DNA of 64,000 bases from Haladaptatus pallidirubidus (GCF_020700235.1 NZ_CP085301.1:2232001-2296000); one strand, 5' to 3'; positions 44,017 through 53,727 are shown, numbered from the stretch's first letter. Numbers and translations: made by a program. The notes: generated by a model not told the origin, from the letters alone.

Positions 44017-44956
44017 GTGTCTCTCAGGTCGTCGCTTTTGGTCTTGCTCGTCGTCTTGGCGGTCGTTCTCGCGGGATGTTCATGCTCGCAGTTTGGCACG
44101 ACGCAGACCGCGGAGGGCGAAACGAACGGCGAGGAGTTGACGGTCACCGTCACGAGAATCGTGGACGGCGACACCGTGGAGTTCGAATACCGAAACGGGA
44201 CGCAGGAGACGGTCCGATTGCTCGGCGTGGACACGCCGGAGGTTCACACGGCAAACGACCCGGAAGAATTCGAAGGTGTTCCGAACGACGATTCGGGCGC
44301 GGGCTGCCTTCGCAACTGGGGTCACAAGGCGAGCGAGTTTGCTCGAAGCGTACTCGCGGACGAGCGGGTGACGATTTCCCTCGACCCGAACGAAAGCCCG
44401 CGAGACAGATACGACCGACTGCTGGTGTACATCCGCGACGACGGAAAATCGTTCAACCACCAGTTGGTGAAGCAGGGTTACGCTCGCGTCTACGACAGCG
44501 ATTTTGTCAGGAACGAGCGATTCTATTCCGCGGAGTCGGCAGCCCAGCGAGGAAAAATCGGGTTGTGGAAGTGCAGGGATGGTTCGGGTGGTTCCCGAAC
44601 CACGAAAAACAGTGACGGCGCAACCGGGCTTTCCGTCCCCCAAATTCACGCCGACACGGCGGGCAACGACCACGAGAATTTGAACGACGAGTACGTCGTC
44701 CTGAAAAACGGCAGAACCGACACCCTTGCCCTTTCGGGGTGGACGATTTCGGACGATTCCGGCCACACCTACCGCGTTCCGTCGGGCGTCTCGCTGGCGG
44801 TGGGCGAAACGGTCACGCTCTACACCGGAAGCGGTTCGGATTCGGCGTCGGAGTTGTACTGGGGGCAGGTGGGGCGGTGTGAACAACGGCGGTGACACGA
44901 TTATCGTTCGGAACGCGAACGGTGACGTGGTACTGCGAAAGGAGTACTCGAGGTGA
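44017..44956 (+). pseudogene. Thermonuclease-family lipoprotein with lamin-tail domain, frameshifted near the end
   Basis: From GTG 44017 a signal peptide with lipobox (LAVVLAGCSCS) leads to an SNase-like domain about 40-185 (VTRIVDGDTVEF, RLLGVDTPEVH, RDRYDRLLVYI, and QGYARVYD) and then a lamin-tail (LTD) domain from about 208. The LTD frame breaks near 44868 (YWGQ). In another frame it resumes with GGVNNGGDTIIVRNANGDVV and ends at 44956. As written the protein stops at 44895 with a garbled tail. It should be an extracellular nuclease; the active-site half is intact and may still work. Confidence 0.82.
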
Positions 44957-45045
44957 GAAAGAGATTCGGGATAACGGAAAAGCACATCCGATTAGAATCT
45001 CACCGCTTTCCAGACTTTTACTTCCCTTCCCGACGACTCCCACCC

Positions 45046-46011
45046 ATGGAGTACAGAACCCTCGGTGCGACCGGTACGAAAGTCTCGGAACTCTGTTTCG
45101 GCACGTGGCGATTCGCCAAGGAATCCAACGGCACGGTCGAAACCGACCGCGGGACGGCCCACGACCTGCTCGATACGGCGTGGAAAAACGGCATCAACTT
45201 CATCGACACCGCCAACGTGTACGGCGACCCGAACGGAACCAGCGAGGAGTGGATAGGCGATTGGCTCTCCGACCACGACCGCGAGGATTTCGTCATCGCC
45301 TCGAAGGTGTACTTCCCGTTCGACGGCGACAACCCAAACGGACGCGGCCTCTCGCGCAAGCACATCCGAAATCAGATTCGGGGGACGCTCGATAGGCTCG
45401 GAACCGATTACCTCGACCTGTACTACATCCACCGCTGGGACGAGACGACACCAATCGAGGAGACGCTCGCGACCCTGAACGGCCTCGTGGCGAACGGCAA
45501 GGTGAACTACCTCGGCGCGAGTTCGATGGCCGCGTGGCAGTTGACGAAAGCGCTCTGGGAGAGCGACGTGAGCGATTTGGCGCGATTCGACGTGACCCAG
45601 CCTATGTACCACGCTGCGGCGGGCGACGACGTGCAGGACTACCTCGACGTCTGTGCCGACCAAGACGTTGCAGTGTGCCCCTACTCGCCGCTTGCGGGCG
45701 GGTTCCTGACGGGCAAGTACGAGCGCGACGGCGACGTTCCGGAAGGGTCGCGCGGCGACCTCACCGACCGATTCGAGGACTACTACATGTCGGAAGACGG
45801 CTGGAAGGTGTTGGACGAAGTTCGGTCCATCGCGGACGACCTCGACGCGACGCCCGCGCAGGTTGCGCTTCGGTGGCTCATCCAACAGCGCGACTTTTCG
45901 TGCATTCCAATCGTCGGCGCGCGAACCGTCGAGCAGTTGGAAGAAAACGTCGGTGCCGTCGATATTGAGCTTTCGGCGGAGCAGTACGACCGAATTGCCG
46001 ACGCGAGCTAA
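45046..46011 (+). CDS. Aldo/keto reductase
   Basis: A 321-residue NADPH-dependent oxidoreductase with a TIM-barrel fold. The catalytic tetrad is readable: Asp and Tyr in FIDTANVYGD, Lys in VIASKVYF, His in YYIHRWDE. The C-terminal cofactor block is IPIVGARTVEQLEENV. Close to the potassium-channel-beta-like AKR group. Substrate unknown. Start at ATG 45046 (MEYRTLGATG). Confidence 0.9.
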   Translation: MEYRTLGATGTKVSELCFGTWRFAKESNGTVETDRGTAHDLLDTAWKNGINFIDTANVYGDPNGTSEEWIGDWLSDHDREDFVIASKVYFPFDGDNPNGRGLSRKHIRNQIRGTLDRLGTDYLDLYYIHRWDETTPIEETLATLNGLVANGKVNYLGASSMAAWQLTKALWESDVSDLARFDVTQPMYHAAAGDDVQDYLDVCADQDVAVCPYSPLAGGFLTGKYERDGDVPEGSRGDLTDRFEDYYMSEDGWKVLDEVRSIADDLDATPAQVALRWLIQQRDFSCIPIVGARTVEQLEENVGAVDIELSAEQYDRIADAS

Positions 46012-46110
46012 TCTGGCGAGATCGGTGGGAAAACATCATTATTCTTCGTGCCGTCTGTGTGACGAGGTGTGCGGGAGTGGGGAGAACCCGGTACACTGAA
46101 TGGGGGAACA

Positions 46111-47649
46111 ATGACGGACACATACGTCGGCGCGATAGACCAGGGAACGACCGGCACGCGGTTCATGCTGTTCGACCACGACGGTCGAGTCGTCGCCAGC
46201 GCCTACGAAAAACACGAACAGAACTACCCGGAACCGGGATGGGTCGAACACGATCCGCTCGAAATCTGGGAGAACACACAGGGCGTCGTCACGAGCGCGC
46301 TCTCCGACGCCAACGTTTCCGCAGACCAGTTGGAAGCGCTCGGCATCACCAATCAGCGCGAGACGACGCTGTTGTGGGACAAAGACTCGGGACGGCCGGT
46401 GCACGACGCAATCGTCTGGCAGGACAGACGAACCACCGACCGCATAGAGCGAATCGAGGACGAGGGCAAAGTCGAGATGGTGCGGTCGAAGACGGGCCTC
46501 GAACCGGACGCCTACTTCTCGGCGACGAAAGCCGAGTGGCTGCTCGACAACGCCGATCCGATAAAGCTCCAGCGCGCGCGACCGCAGGATATTCGGGAAC
46601 GGGCGGAGGAGGGCGAAATCCTGTTCGGCACCATCGATTCGTGGCTGATTTATAACCTGACGGGAGAACACATCACGGACGTGACGAACGCTTCGCGGAC
46701 GATGCTGTTCGACATTCACGAGATGGAGTGGGACGACGAGCTCTGCGAGGAATTTCGTGTCCCGCGGGAGATGCTTCCGGAAGTTCGGCCATCCAGCGAC
46801 GACGATACCTACGGTTCGACCGACCCGGACGGCTTCCTCGGCGCAGAAGTGCCCGTCGCAGGTGCCTTCGGCGACCAGCAGGCCGCCCTGTTCGGGCAGA
46901 CCTGCTTCGACGCGGGAGACGCGAAAAACACCTACGGGACAGGCAGTTTCTTCCTGCTCAACACGGGCGAGGAAGCGGTTGCGAGCGAACACGGCCTGCT
47001 CACCACAGTCGGTTTCCAGCGGTCGGGCGAACCGGTGCAGTACGCCCTCGAAGGCGCGATTTTCGTCACGGGCGCGGCAATCGAGTGGCTGGCCGATGTC
47101 GGCTTTATCGACGACGCGGCGGAAACGGAATCGATGGCACGAAGCGTCGATTCGACGGACGGCGTCTTCATGGTGCCCGCGTTTACCGGACTCGGCGCGC
47201 CACACTGGAACCAGCGCGCTCGTGGGACGCTCGTAGGGATGACCCGCGGCACGCGAAAGGAACACGTCGTCCGGGCTACGCTCGAATCCATCGCGTTCCA
47301 AACCCGCGACGTGGCCGAGGCGATGGAGGCCGACAGCGGCATCGAAGTCGAATCGCTGAAAGTCGATGGCGGCGCGGTGAAGAACAACTTCCTCTGTCAA
47401 CTGCAAGCCGACATTTTAGGCACCGATATCGTCCGCCCGGTCGTAGACGAGACGACGGCGCTCGGGTCGGCCTACGCCGCCGGACTCGCGGTCGACTACT
47501 GGGAAACCGTGGACGAACTCAGGAACAACTGGCAGATCGACCGCGAGTTCGAACCGTCGATGCCGAGCGAGGAAGCGGACAGAAAACACGAGCGTTGGGT
47601 CGATGCTGTCGAGCGCTCCCTCGACTGGGCACAGGAAGGAGGTGGGTGA
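46111..47649 (+). CDS. glpK: Glycerol kinase
   Basis: A 512-residue FGGY-family kinase that phosphorylates glycerol to sn-glycerol 3-phosphate, the entry of glycerol into haloarchaeal metabolism. Motifs: AIDQGTTGTRFMLFDHDG, GITNQRETTLLWD, GAFGDQQAALFGQ and the FGGY signature near KVDGGAVKNNFLCQ. Start at ATG 46111 with a GGGG before it. The glpF gene begins one base after its stop. The usual glycerol-3-phosphate dehydrogenase genes glpABC are not in view. Confidence 0.95.
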   Translation: MTDTYVGAIDQGTTGTRFMLFDHDGRVVASAYEKHEQNYPEPGWVEHDPLEIWENTQGVVTSALSDANVSADQLEALGITNQRETTLLWDKDSGRPVHDAIVWQDRRTTDRIERIEDEGKVEMVRSKTGLEPDAYFSATKAEWLLDNADPIKLQRARPQDIRERAEEGEILFGTIDSWLIYNLTGEHITDVTNASRTMLFDIHEMEWDDELCEEFRVPREMLPEVRPSSDDDTYGSTDPDGFLGAEVPVAGAFGDQQAALFGQTCFDAGDAKNTYGTGSFFLLNTGEEAVASEHGLLTTVGFQRSGEPVQYALEGAIFVTGAAIEWLADVGFIDDAAETESMARSVDSTDGVFMVPAFTGLGAPHWNQRARGTLVGMTRGTRKEHVVRATLESIAFQTRDVAEAMEADSGIEVESLKVDGGAVKNNFLCQLQADILGTDIVRPVVDETTALGSAYAAGLAVDYWETVDELRNNWQIDREFEPSMPSEEADRKHERWVDAVERSLDWAQEGGG

Positions 47650-47650
47650 G

Positions 47651-48565
47651 ATGGCGGAAGAGTATTGGCGAGCGAAATACGTCAACGAACTCGTCGGAAC
47701 CTTCATCCTCGTTCTGCTCGGCGACGGTGCAGTCGTCGTTTCCGTGCTGACGGGCGGATTCGACCTGTTCGGCGTCGCCGTACTCTGGGGATTCGCGGTG
47801 ATGTTCGCGGTCTACTGGGTCGGTGGTGTTTCGGAGGGCCACATCAACCCGGCGGTGACGATTGCGAACGCCGTCTGGCGAGACTTTCCGTGGAAACACG
47901 TTCCGGGCTACGTCGCCTCGCAAATCGTCGGGGCGTTTCTGGCCGCCGCGACGCTGTTCGTGACGTGGTCTGGCTACTATCAGCAGTTCAGTCAGGCGAA
48001 TAACGTGGTTCGAGGCGAACCGGGAAGTTCCATCACGGGCATGACGCTCTGGACGTTTTTTCCGAATCCTGCGTTCGCAGGCGTAAAAGTCGGCGATTTC
48101 GAGACGCTTCAGGAAGCGGCGTTTCTCGTCTCGTTCCCGCAAGCGTTCTTCAGCGAGGTGGTCATCACGGCTATCCTCGTCGCCGTCATCTTCGCGCTCG
48201 TGGATGACTGGAATCCGATGGGGACGCGAGCGACGCCCGGTCTCGCGGCGGCCCTCATCGGTCTGCTCGTCGCGGCGCTGGTGCAGTACGAAGCGCCAAT
48301 CAGCATGGCCGCGTTGAATCCTGCCCGCGACCTCGGCCCGCGAATCTTCGGCTTCATCGCCGGATGGGGTGAAATCGCCTTCCCCGGCCCGCGCGGGGGA
48401 TGGTGGCTTCCGGCCACGTCAACGACCGTTGGCGGCATCATCGGTGGCGGTCTGTACGACGTACTAACGCGACGGTACGTCAAGCGACTCGAAGAACAGG
48501 ACATCGAACCGGAAGAACCAGCGGTTCACGACGAAGAACAGGAACGCCCGACAGGGGGGAGTTAG
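47651..48565 (+). CDS. glpF: MIP-family glycerol facilitator
   Basis: A 304-residue aquaglyceroporin with six helices and the two half-helix NPA boxes GHINPAVT and ALNPARDLGPR. The aspartate after the second box is typical of glycerol-conducting members. It lets glycerol enter for GlpK. Acidic C-terminal tail. The start at ATG 47651 follows the glpK stop by one base, so the two are cotranslated. Confidence 0.92.
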   Translation: MAEEYWRAKYVNELVGTFILVLLGDGAVVVSVLTGGFDLFGVAVLWGFAVMFAVYWVGGVSEGHINPAVTIANAVWRDFPWKHVPGYVASQIVGAFLAAATLFVTWSGYYQQFSQANNVVRGEPGSSITGMTLWTFFPNPAFAGVKVGDFETLQEAAFLVSFPQAFFSEVVITAILVAVIFALVDDWNPMGTRATPGLAAALIGLLVAALVQYEAPISMAALNPARDLGPRIFGFIAGWGEIAFPGPRGGWWLPATSTTVGGIIGGGLYDVLTRRYVKRLEEQDIEPEEPAVHDEEQERPTGGS

Positions 48566-48817
48566 GTGTCCACCGTGTCGGATTCCGATGAGTCGAAAGG
48601 GTCTACCGGCGACTACCTTCGGCTGGTATTTCTGGACCCGATAACCCTCGCCGGACTGGCCGTCCTCGCGGCCGGAATCGTACTGGTCGCTATTTCCGAC
48701 CCGAGTGCGCCGGTTCAGAACCCGATGTTGGGCGGATCGCTTATGCTGGTCGGAACGGTGCTGTTCGCGCTCGGATATACGCGGGCGCAGTGGGGTCTCA
48801 AACGTTGGAAACGGTGA
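48566..48817 (+). CDS. Small two-helix membrane protein in the glycerol operon
   Basis: An 83-residue protein with two hydrophobic helices (about 23-43 and 52-72) and a basic end (WGLKRWKR). GTG at 48566 directly follows the glpF stop (TAG). No family name. Its fixed place between glpF and ptsH suggests a role with the facilitator, but this is inference. Confidence 0.75.
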   Translation: MSTVSDSDESKGSTGDYLRLVFLDPITLAGLAVLAAGIVLVAISDPSAPVQNPMLGGSLMLVGTVLFALGYTRAQWGLKRWKR

Positions 48818-48883
48818 TATGCCGAAACGAGGATATCAGCGATAGCCTGAAGCGGGTTCCCGTTCAACTCATAGCAGACCCAC

Positions 48884-49150
48884 ATGGAGCGAACAGTAAC
48901 CATCGTCCCAGAAGACGGCCTCCACGCTCGACCTGCCGCGCGATTCGTCGCCACCGCGAACGAGTTCGACGCCGACATCACGGTCACCACCGCGGACAAC
49001 GACCCGGTAAACGCGCGGAGCATGATCTCCGTTACGACACTCGATGCTCGACAGGGCGACGAAGTCCACCTTGTCGCCGAGGGAGAGGACGAAGAAGCGG
49101 CCCTCGACGCGCTCGAAACGGTTCTCACGACGCCGGAAGGTGAGCTGTGA
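48884..49150 (+). CDS. ptsH: Phosphocarrier protein HPr
   Basis: An 88-residue HPr. The phospho-accepting His 14 lies in DGLHARPAARFV, and the serine-site region reads VNARSMISV. It takes phosphate from EI and here most likely gives it to DhaM, since no sugar EII gene is nearby. Its last codons overlap the start of ptsI (GTG 49147) by four bases. Confidence 0.93.
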   Translation: MERTVTIVPEDGLHARPAARFVATANEFDADITVTTADNDPVNARSMISVTTLDARQGDEVHLVAEGEDEEAALDALETVLTTPEGEL

Positions 49151-50820
49151 CCGTCGAACTTTCGGGCGTCGGCGTGACGCCTCGAACCGGATTCGGCAAC
49201 GTAATTTGGTACCGCGGAACGACGGATTTGTCCGACCTCCCCGACCCGAAAACCGTCGATACCGACGCGGAACTGGAACGGTTCGAATCGGCGTGCGAAC
49301 GCGCCCACGAGGAACTAGACGACGAGCGCGAGCGTGCGCGCGAGCGCGTCGGCGACGACGAGGCGGAAATTTTCGACGCGCACAAAGCCTTCCTCGACGA
49401 CCCTGCGATCACCGGCGGCGTCGAAACCGCCATCGAAAACGGGATTCCCGCCCCCCACGCGGTTCGGCAGGCGTTCGAAGACCCGATTGCGAAGTTCGAG
49501 GGATTGGAGGGCCGGATGTCCGAACGAGCGGACGACCTTCGGGACGTCCGCGACCGACTGCTGAGGATTCTGACCGACCGCGGCCGAGTCGAACTCGGCG
49601 ACCTTCCCGAGGGCACAGTCCTCCTCGCAGAGCGACTCGGGCCGAGCGACACAGCACAACTCGATCCTGAAACAGTCGCCGGATTCGCCACCGTGTTCGG
49701 CGGTCGAACGTCACACGCCGCGATTTTCGCCCGGTCGCTCGGGATTCCCGCCGTGGTCGGCGTCGGCGACGAACTGGCGCAAGTAGCCGACGGGCGGCCA
49801 GTGCTGGTCAATGGAACGGACGGTCTCGTGGTCATCGATCCGGACGAATCCGCCCGAAGTCGTGCAACCGACGAGGAAACCGAAATCATCGAACGCTACG
49901 TTTCGACGGCGGACGGGACGGAAATCGAAGTTGCCGCGAACGTCGGAACCCTCGCCGAACTCGACCCGGCGGACGAAGCGGGTGCCGACGGTATCGGCCT
50001 CTTCCGTACGGAGTTTCTGTTTCTCGACCGCGAATCCCCGCCGAACGAGGATGAGCAGTACGACACATACGTCGAGGCGTTGTCCACCTTCCCGAACGAA
50101 CGAGTCATAGTCCGAACGCTTGACATCGGCGGCGACAAACCGATTCCGTACCTCGACACGCCGGACGAGGACAACCCGTTTTTGGGCGACCGCGGGATTC
50201 GGCGCTCGCTCGGAACCGACGCCGACCTGTTCGAAACCCAACTGCGCGCCCTACTTCGTGCCGGAACGGAAGGCAACCTCGCCGTGATGTTCCCGCTCGT
50301 CTCGCACGTGGAAGAACTCGACGCGGCGCTCGCCCGCGTCGAGCAGGTCGCCGAAGAGTTGGACGAGGATGGGATCGAGTACGAGATGCCGGAACTCGGC
50401 GTGATGATAGAGACGCCGGGGTCGGTGTTCATGGCGGAGTCGATGTCGGAGCGGGTCGATTTCCTCAGCATCGGTACCAACGACCTCACGCAGTACGTGA
50501 TGGCGGTTTCCCGCGAAAACGAACATGTCGCAGACCTCCACGACCCGCTTCACCCGCCCGTTTTGCGGGCGATTCGCCGGACGGTGTCTGCGGGCCACGA
50601 CGGCGGCGCGTGGGTCGGCATGTGCGGCGAGATGGCCGGTGACCCTGATGTGACAGAACTGCTGGTCGGTCTCGGACTGGACGAACTGAGCATGAGCGCC
50701 GTGACGATTCCGGGGGTAAAATCGCGAATTACGGGCGTAGATTCGGAGGAAGCAAGAGAACTCGCAGAGCGCGCACTTTCTGCTGAAACGCGGAAGGAAG
50801 TGCTAAAGATGCTGGAGTAA
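49147..50820 (+). CDS. ptsI: PEP-protein phosphotransferase, enzyme I
   Basis: A 557-residue EI that starts the phosphate relay with PEP. Order: N-terminal HPr-binding helices, the phosphohistidine domain with His 190 in VFGGRTSHAAIFARSLG, then the PEP-binding barrel (GLFRTEFLFLDR, RTLDIGGDKP, MIETPGSVFMA, SIGTNDLTQY) and catalytic cysteine in VGMCGEMAGDP. GTG start. Coupled to ptsH. Together with HPr and DhaM it powers dihydroxyacetone phosphorylation. Confidence 0.95.
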   Translation: MTVELSGVGVTPRTGFGNVIWYRGTTDLSDLPDPKTVDTDAELERFESACERAHEELDDERERARERVGDDEAEIFDAHKAFLDDPAITGGVETAIENGIPAPHAVRQAFEDPIAKFEGLEGRMSERADDLRDVRDRLLRILTDRGRVELGDLPEGTVLLAERLGPSDTAQLDPETVAGFATVFGGRTSHAAIFARSLGIPAVVGVGDELAQVADGRPVLVNGTDGLVVIDPDESARSRATDEETEIIERYVSTADGTEIEVAANVGTLAELDPADEAGADGIGLFRTEFLFLDRESPPNEDEQYDTYVEALSTFPNERVIVRTLDIGGDKPIPYLDTPDEDNPFLGDRGIRRSLGTDADLFETQLRALLRAGTEGNLAVMFPLVSHVEELDAALARVEQVAEELDEDGIEYEMPELGVMIETPGSVFMAESMSERVDFLSIGTNDLTQYVMAVSRENEHVADLHDPLHPPVLRAIRRTVSAGHDGGAWVGMCGEMAGDPDVTELLVGLGLDELSMSAVTIPGVKSRITGVDSEEARELAERALSAETRKEVLKMLE

Positions 50821-50842
50821 TCTCGAACGTCGAAAGTTGAAT

Positions 50843-51220
50843 CTACACCTTCGAAATCTCGCCCGCCTCCTCCGCCGATTCCAGCACGGAATCGAGGGTT
50901 GCCTTCGGACTGGTCGCGGAAACGGCTGCGTTGACCGCCCCTTCCAGAACTGGCGCGTCCGCGATTTTCGCGTCGGTATCCGACATCTCGATGGCGAGTT
51001 CGGCGTTCATCACCGCACTTCCGAGGTCGACCAACACGACCGCCTCCCCGTCCGAAATCGAGTCGAGCGCGTCCTGAATATCCGTCGCGCTGGTTCCGAT
51101 TCCGCCGTCTCCGTCGCCACCGACCGCCTCGATTTGCGTGTCGCCCGCCATTTCGGCGGCAACTTCTTCGATGCCCTCCGCGGCCCTCAGGCTGTGTGAG
51201 ACGACGACGAGTCCGACCAT
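50843..51220 (-). CDS. dhaM: Dihydroxyacetone kinase phosphotransfer subunit DhaM
   Basis: A 125-residue EIIA(Man)-like protein. The phosphohistidine is His 9 (LVVVSHSLRAAEG). It takes phosphate from HPr and passes it to ADP held on DhaL. It lacks the fused HPr and EI-like domains of E. coli DhaM, so it needs the separate ptsH and ptsI next door. Starts directly after the DhaL stop. Confidence 0.92.
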   Translation of the reverse strand: MVGLVVVSHSLRAAEGIEEVAAEMAGDTQIEAVGGDGDGGIGTSATDIQDALDSISDGEAVVLVDLGSAVMNAELAIEMSDTDAKIADAPVLEGAVNAAVSATSPKATLDSVLESAEEAGEISKV

Positions 51221-51967
51221 CTACGGTTCCTCCTGTTCGGTTTCCTGTTCTTCCTCATCGCCCTCCGCCTCTGCGGGGTCTTCGTCCGGCACCGTCGGCG
51301 AGGTGGCATCCGGTTCGAGGTCGCCGTCTCCCAGATACTCGACCGCGGTTTCCCGAATCGACTTCACGATGAACAGGGTGCTGGTCGCACCGGGGTCTTG
51401 GTGGCCGACCGACCGCCAGCCGAGGTACGATGCTCGCCCTTTCGTGGCCCGAATCGGCGTCGTGAAGTTCACGCCGCGCTCGCAGGCGTCAACCGCTTTC
51501 GTCAGTGCTTCTACTGGTTTGAGGTCGTCCTCCTCGATGGATTTCTTGTAGGTGTGAACCGCAGGCGTGATGGCATCGACCATCGTCTTTGCACCGACCG
51601 GTGCGTCGCCGCGGTCTTTTACTTTCTCCAAAAACACCTCGGCGAACGCCACGCTCGATTCCGCCGTGATTCCGTCGCCGAGTTCCGCGCTGGCGGTCAT
51701 GAACGATCCGCCGTACAGCGGCCCGGCGGCCCCTCCGACTTCGGAGACGAGGGTTATCCCGACCGTTTTGACGAGTTCGTCGGGCGGCGCGTCGTCCATC
51801 TCGCTCACTTTTTCGTGAACCGCCCGAAAGCCACGGTTCATGTTCGCCCCGTGGTCGGCGTCGCCGATGGCGGAATCGAGGTCGGTCAGGTATTCCTTTT
51901 CGTCGGCCATCCGATCCGCGACGCGTTCGACCGCCGCGCGGACTGCCTCTTGTTCGGTAGTTCCCAT
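51221..51967 (-). CDS. dhaL: Dihydroxyacetone kinase ADP-binding subunit DhaL
   Basis: A 248-residue DhaL. It holds ADP/ATP with magnesium bound by aspartates of the block LDSAIGDADHGANMNRG, and has the nucleotide-lid pattern GGAAGPLYGGSF and TKGRASYLGWRS. The C-terminal 40 residues are Glu- and Gln-rich and look disordered. It lies 430 bases from dhaK, unusually far, with a short exported-protein-like frame in between. Confidence 0.92.
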   Translation of the reverse strand: MGTTEQEAVRAAVERVADRMADEKEYLTDLDSAIGDADHGANMNRGFRAVHEKVSEMDDAPPDELVKTVGITLVSEVGGAAGPLYGGSFMTASAELGDGITAESSVAFAEVFLEKVKDRGDAPVGAKTMVDAITPAVHTYKKSIEEDDLKPVEALTKAVDACERGVNFTTPIRATKGRASYLGWRSVGHQDPGATSTLFIVKSIRETAVEYLGDGDLEPDATSPTVPDEDPAEAEGDEEEQETEQEEP

Positions 51968-52147
51968 CTATGTTGAGATAGCACGCGGCGGGAGGGGTAA
52001 AGATTTCTCCCGAGTGCAGGAGAAGTTTTGGTGGTTGCTATCCAGATTTAGAAATGGCGAACACAGCCGTGAGAGATAGGTCAGTATTTTCAGAAAGCAT
52101 ACACCCCTCACTGTATCATCGCAATCACGGAACTCACTCGTCGCCAC

Positions 52148-52360
52148 GTGCTCGCTACCGCCACAACGATAGGAATCGGAGGAGTTACGTTGACGACTAA
52201 TTCGAATGGCTGTGGACAGAATGTTCCGTTTCTCGAACCAAGTATGCCCCACGATGGGGAGGTTGGTGTCTCCCTCACGGAGTCAGTTCCTGGGCGCAAT
52301 ACAAACGAAGAAGAATCATACGAACCGGCACGTAGAAGACCAACGCCGATCGGAGATTAG
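52148..52360 (+). pseudogene. Possible Tat-signal remnant between dhaK and dhaL
   Basis: A plus-strand frame reads ELTRRHVLATATTIGIGG, like the start of a twin-arginine signal, then a short Cys-containing stretch (SNGCGQNVPFLE) and ends with TAG near 52360. There is no ATG before the RR motif; the first start codon is GTG 52148 inside it. The base composition is lower in GC than the flanking dha genes. Likely an inserted, decayed gene fragment. Confidence 0.3.
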
Positions 52361-52396
52361 TACTCCAGTTCAAACAAAAAATCCGGCACTGAACAC

Positions 52397-53398
52397 CTAT
52401 TGAACCGTCAATGCAGGCGTTGCCGCCGGGTGCGCTAACAGCTCCTTCAGTTCGTCGTCAAGCACCAGCACCGTCACGGAACAGCCCTGCATGTCGAGCG
52501 AGGTCATGTAGTCGCCTACCCACGCGTCCCAGGTCATGAAATCGCGCTCCTCCATCATCGACTGGAGTTTCCGGTTCACAACGTACAGTTCCGAAAGCGG
52601 GGTGCCGCCCATTCCGTTGACGATGGTGAGGACTTCCGCCCCGGAACTGGGGGATAAATCGTCAAAGACTTTCTCGGTCAGGCGTTCGGTAATCTCGTCC
52701 GCCGACATCATCTCCACGCGCTCGACGCCGGGTTCGCCGTGAATCCCGATGCCGAGTTCGATTTCGTCCTCGGCGAGGTCGAAGGTGGGTTCGCCCTTCT
52801 CGGGCGTGACGCAGGAAGTCAGGGCGGTTCCCATCGTCGCCACGTTGTCGATTACCTTCTCCGCGACGCGTTTTACTTCGTCTAACTCTTCGCCCCTGTC
52901 CGCCATCGCGCCGGCGACCTTGTGAACCAGGATCGTGCCACAGACGCCGCGCCGGCCGGAGGTGTACAGCGAATCTTCGACCGCCACGTCGTCGTTGACG
53001 ACGACCTCCGCGACTTCTACGTCGGATTCCATCTCGGCCAACTCGCCCGCGGTTTCGAAGTTCATCACGTCGCCCTCGTAGTTTTTGACGACGTTCAAGA
53101 CCCCTTTACCGGAATCGCAGGCCTGAATCATCTCGCTGATTTCGTCGGCGGTCGGCGAGGTAAACACTTCGCCCGCCGCCGCTCCGTCCAACATTCCCGG
53201 CCCGAGGTATCCGGCGTGCGTCGGTTCGTGGCCGCTTCCGCCACCGCTGACGACCGCGACCTTGTCCGAAACGGGGGCGTCATTTCGGACGAGGACGTTC
53301 GTGTCTGCCAGTCGCCGGAGTTCGTCCGGGTGAGCCGAAACCATTCCGTCCAACATCTCGTCGACTACGGCCGACGGTTCGTTGATGAGCTTTTTCAT
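52397..53398 (-). CDS. dhaK: Dihydroxyacetone kinase substrate-binding subunit DhaK
   Basis: A 333-residue DhaK that binds dihydroxyacetone covalently through His 220 in ELGIGIHGEPGVER; His 57 in VSGGGSGHEPTHAGY is the general base region. It receives phosphate from DhaL-ATP to give dihydroxyacetone phosphate. Start at ATG 53398 (MKKLINEPSAVV), the usual family start. Confidence 0.93.
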   Translation of the reverse strand: MKKLINEPSAVVDEMLDGMVSAHPDELRRLADTNVLVRNDAPVSDKVAVVSGGGSGHEPTHAGYLGPGMLDGAAAGEVFTSPTADEISEMIQACDSGKGVLNVVKNYEGDVMNFETAGELAEMESDVEVAEVVVNDDVAVEDSLYTSGRRGVCGTILVHKVAGAMADRGEELDEVKRVAEKVIDNVATMGTALTSCVTPEKGEPTFDLAEDEIELGIGIHGEPGVERVEMMSADEITERLTEKVFDDLSPSSGAEVLTIVNGMGGTPLSELYVVNRKLQSMMEERDFMTWDAWVGDYMTSLDMQGCSVTVLVLDDELKELLAHPAATPALTVQ

Positions 53399-53535
53399 GT
53401 TCCATGCTAGCAACGACCCGGTAGCGCATAACGATTTCTTCGGATTCGATGAGAAGTTCGACATTCAACCCTGCGGTTCGAAAACTCCCGGTCGATTCCG
53501 GACTGGCCGGACAAACCGAACACCCGACAGGTGAA

Positions 53536-53727
53536 CTACTCCGGCGAAAACAGGTCTTCGATGCGGCAGTCGAAGTAGTCAGCGAGCTCGAACGCGAGTT
53601 CCAGCGACGGGTTGTAACGTTTGCGTTCGATGGCGTTGATGGTCTGTCGGGTGACGCCGACCGTTTCGGCAAGTTCGCCCTGGCTCAATTCGCATCGGTC
53701 GCGGTATTTGGACAGATCGTTGTTCAT
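53536..53727 (-). CDS. XRE-family helix-turn-helix regulator
   Basis: A 63-residue stand-alone HTH (LSQGELAETVGVTRQTINAI, then PSLELAFELADYF and IEDLFSPE). Typical of small phage-type repressors common in archaea, where they often pair with a DUF2178 membrane protein; none is seen here. Its start is only five bases from the start of the kinase fragment on the other strand, leaving no room for two promoters. Confidence 0.87.
   Translation of the reverse strand: MNNDLSKYRDRCELSQGELAETVGVTRQTINAIERKRYNPSLELAFELADYFDCRIEDLFSPE

Noticed and set aside
46039..47406. 455-codon minus-strand frame antisense to glpK
   Set aside because: Shadow of the glycerol kinase reading frame.
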